Shown here: positions 60,463 through 64,000 of the stretch, piece after piece | How the letters are laid out: each line of letters opens with the position of its first letter | Position numbering within the stretch: the stretch's first letter is position 1 | NCBI RefSeq assembly: GCF_001522545.3 | Contig: NC_031773.1 | Location: forward strand, 19,664,302-19,728,301 | Direction: 5' to 3' | Origin: Parus major | Taxonomy: Eukaryota; Chordata; Aves; Passeriformes; Paridae | DNA length: 64,000 bases | Position numbers and translations under genes: made by a program | Notes under the pieces: generated by a model | What the model was told of the DNA's origin: nothing | What the model saw: the letters and a program-made list of their open reading frames with translations, nothing else | Database searches by the model: none

Positions 60463-63400
60463 GGTAGCAATCACATTCTGTGCAGGGAAATGCAATGTGG
60501 CCTCTCTGTGCTCCACTGGTCAGTGACACAAGGGTACAGAACACAAACATGAAAAATCCAAATCCTGCTCAGCTGTCTGCCTGGAAAAAAGGTTCAACTG
60601 GAGCAAAATCTGCAGGCTGCACTTTGTATATTCATCTGTCTGTATTCTCCTTCTGTATAGACTCTCTAAAGATTTGATTTCCTGAGAAATATCTTCAGTA
60701 TGAAAAATGTAAAGGATTTACTGGGCTTTTAATAAAATATTTAAAGTAAATGTATTCATTCCTGAGCAAATGAAGACAGTCTGTCTTCAGTGAACACAGA
60801 GTAACTGGATGGGAAGTGTGGTGGCTGCTGTTACTGAGTTTTGAGATTTTCCTACATGGAATTATTTCAAACTGAATTTTAGTCATTTCCAGACAATCTA
60901 ATTACCTTAATTTATATGTTATATACTGGATATTTAGTGTAAAAAAATACTTTTAAATGCACCACCCAGATTCAGCAATCAAATTTAGAATATCAAAACT
61001 TATCAGATAAGTAAAGAACATGATCTCAGCATCTCCAATTTCTGTTTCAGGCATGTGAACTTCAGTTTTCTTTTCTATGAGTTTTTACAAAGGAAGACTA
61101 TGAAGTGTTCCAGCCTGGAATCACCACATATATGTGGAAGTACTGTGTAATTAGTGTGTATATGAAAATTTTATGTGAATACTATTCTTTTTCTGTGTTA
61201 CTCAAGCAGAATTTATCTGAGGCAAAGCCTTTGATAAGTGACAGTTTACTCCTTTCTTTACAAAGAACCATCAAATATTCTCATGATTGATGTAGTAGGG
61301 AAAGAATATGCATGCTGAATGGTAAATTCATTCTAAAATGCCAAGTTTTTGCATAAAATGTCACTTTGAATTAGCTGAGATTAAGATAAAAATATAAAAT
61401 TTTATTCCAAATTAAAGAACCAGGATAATGCCAAAATATAGATATATACTGAGAAGCAAAAAATGGGAAAAATATCTCAAGACTGTAATGTAAATTTTTC
61501 TTGTTAATCTGTGCATCCAGTGGAGTCATTAGAATGTAATTCTGTTATAGTTTTTTGTGATTGCTTCTGTAATTTAAGTTTTAAAATGAAAAGTTATTTT
61601 GAACTGAAAAATTAAATTTAAAATCACAAAACTATTTTTAAGCTATGTATCCCATAAAAAGAAAATATTGGAATTTATATTTTTGCAAGAAAATTACAGT
61701 AATAACAAAAATCTTCAAAGTAGTTTTGGTGATTTCTTTAAGCAAGCTTGTTAAGCTATATCTCAAAATACAAGAAAACTGATATTGTGTAATTATCTGT
61801 CAAGTAATGGTCTAGAAGCTACATTTCCAAAGACGGAAGAATTGTAAGGATAATTATTAGTTCATTAAAATTTAATTTAATATAAATTTGGCCTGAGTAT
61901 ACATTTGTGAGTCTATATGGGGATGAAGAAGGTTTGACTGTTAGTGGAGAGTTTCTTTCCCAAAGCATTTGTAAGGGATATTTGCAACGTGCACACAAAA
62001 AAAAAAAACCCCAACTCTGAACAACTTTTCTGCTGACTTTGAATGAATTCATCCCATTTAATCTTATATTTCCATACATAACTCCAGATTTGAACCAACA
62101 TATTCTGAATTTGATTTTGATTTCATTTAATTGAAGAAAAAACAAGCAATTTGGACAACATCCATTGTAAGATGAGGTTGCTCGCTCTTTAGAAGTTTCT
62201 TGCTCTCTTTAATAAATATAAAGGGTGGCCAGAGAAATAGCATTTTCTGTCTCAGGCGTATAATGGAGTGTATGGATCAATGAATTGTATTTAATATTTA
62301 GGTTTATTTGTGTAAATCCTAAGGAATTAATCCTTAAGGACCAAAAATGTTCATAGGTAAGTGAATAGCGCCTTCACAGACCGATCATATGGCATGTCTT
62401 GCTTACCTGATGTGTTTCTGGTTTGATCTTATCCTGCTTTCATGAGATCCAGCTTCCATTTGATCACTGGCATAAGAATCATACACCTGATAGTCAAACC
62501 AACAGGAAAAAACTCTTTACACATATCTTTTTACAAGAAATTATGTCCATTAAACAAGATGGTTTGGGTAAAGAGTTTCTACAATAATTTTTCTTGCCTG
62601 TTATAAAAAGGATAATTTCATCATTAAAGGAAATGCTAATGAAACAGATGATTTGGAGAATAATGACATACATTACAATGCTTAAAATGTAGAGAGTATT
62701 AATGAAAATTATTCTAATTAGAAAACACTGCTATTCAATCAGAGATGTTTAAAGGCAGTCTAAGTGCTATCAAGGCTCCCACTAGACCCTACTTTTGCTA
62801 AGCCTTGGTGTTAGTTAACTATATTTCAGTGGCATGGAAAGATGTACTGCTTTTATATTCATTACATTAAAAAGGAAGAAAAAAGGTATTTAGAAAATGG
62901 AAATTAATGCTATTCTTCAGTAAGTTTAAAACACTTTAAGAATTTTAAATCTGGATCACTTAATCAGACCTTACAAAAGAAGAAAATTTAGAGCTGTTAA
63001 AAACAGCAGTATACTCTGCCAGCATTTATTCTTTGGTGCTTTGAGTTTCAAGAGGTGTATTTCACTGTATGAAAGGAACAAGGAAACAATCCATTTGAGT
63101 GGAGAACTGAAAATTCTTAATCTAGAATTCATAATACATTCAGGTTGATGCATTGAGAAGGGCAGTTCTTTCAGCTTTGTCTACTACACGACATAATTCA
63201 CAGAGTAATTCTCCTTGTGTATAAGAAAAACAACAAAAAGCTGGAAGTAGAGCTGTAGGTAGTCTGTAGCTCTGATCTTTACAAAAGATTAGTGGTGGAA
63301 ACATATAAGCGGTGCTGTAAATAAAAATATATAAATACACAAAGTTGGTAAAATATATGCCAAAGTAACACTTAGCTTCTATGGGAAAAAGCATGCCTCT

Positions 63401-64000
63401 CAATGAATAGTATTGATGAACTCACGTCTGGACTGAAAGTACATAATACACTAACTGACACAAAATATAGAATGGATAGCATCATCAAACTGATGAATTT
63501 ATGTCCTAGGCAGTTTGCTGACATCCACAGAATAAATTACCATATTAAGGGAGATACTGAGCCTTATTTATATATGTTTTGTTCTTCTCTCCAGCTTCTT
63601 TAAAGAGCTACAGAAAAGAGGACGTCTTGGAGAAAAAGCCAAAGCAACCAACCAGTCAAAAAAAGTAAAAAAAAAATCCACCTGAAATTTATCCAATGCC
63701 CCCAACAGCCCTTAAATAATAAACCATTGTGAGAGTCTATGTTTGAAGGCTGATAAGACAAATGAAGTCAAACCTTTTTATAAACTCCAGGAAAGGAAAG
63801 ATATTCTGACAGTATTTTTGTTTTGTCTTTGTTAGACTATTTACTTGACTTAATTCCTTTCAACTGTAATTCTGAACCTGCCTTGGTGCTTTGAGTGCAC
63901 ATAATTAATTTTGTTGCAGGACCATCTCCCTAGATGTGATTACTTTGTTTAACTCTAATGAAACTTTTATTAAAATTGATACGCCTGAAATCATGCGAAC
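60463..64000. other. AT-rich noncoding DNA to window end
   Basis: No gene or repeat family was recognised. A run of 12 A followed by CCCC lies at about 61997-62012. A near-symmetric CCTAAGGAATTAATCCTTAA occurs at about 62319-62338. Open frames are short and AT-biased on both strands. Confidence 0.65.

Noticed and set aside
1..64000. CRISPR arrays, operons, phage or plasmid genes, tRNA and rRNA genes
   Set aside because: No regularly spaced repeats, dense gene arrangement, ribosome-binding-site context or RNA gene consensus was seen. The retroelement content is vertebrate.

Overview
This window looks like vertebrate, almost certainly avian, nuclear DNA with no confidently identifiable protein-coding gene. 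It is strongly AT-rich by eye. It lacks long open reading frames with protein-like composition. It carries two kinds of transposable element typical of bird genomes: 5'-truncated CR1 LINEs and solo LTRs of endogenous retroviruses. The LTR types match, from memory, LTRs that are common in songbirds, so a passerine is my best guess. That is inference; no database search was possible. The setting is either a gene desert or one or more very large introns.

Layout. 1-4547 is AT-rich noncoding DNA with one C2H2 zinc-finger-like fragment near 3913-3991. 4548-5153 is a solo LTR (family A). 5154-14504 is noncoding and holds a perfect 20-bp palindrome at 11451-11470. 14505-15004 is a 3'-truncated LTR (family B). 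15005-26201 is noncoding, with a 57-bp (AT)n array at 20971-21027 and an enhancer-like block near 22080-22800. 26207-27167 is a complete family B solo LTR with 5-bp target-site duplications. It is followed by a G-quadruplex motif (27274-27296) and a CR1 3' end (29028-29205). 30252-31704 is a 1453-bp solo LTR on the minus strand (family C), flanked by perfect 5-bp duplications. It lies 15 bp from a second family A LTR (31720-32268). 34860-35162 is a plus-strand CR1 fragment. 38826-40085 is a 1.26-kb minus-strand CR1 that preserves decayed reverse-transcriptase motifs. 40086-64000 is mostly single-copy AT-rich DNA. It contains several higher-complexity blocks that read like conserved noncoding elements, a possible LTR remnant near 56410-56640, and a perfect 16-bp-arm inverted repeat at 60397-60462.

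No gene set works together here. The retroelements are dead insertions: solo LTRs without gag/pol/env, and CR1 copies truncated at the 5' end with a broken catalytic motif. The best leads are small: the zinc-finger-like segment with plausible splice sites, three other exon-like segments (12336-12434, 43412-43441, 55408-55494), the two perfect palindromic structures, and the candidate regulatory blocks. I found no CRISPR array, operon, tRNA, rRNA or convincing novel system.
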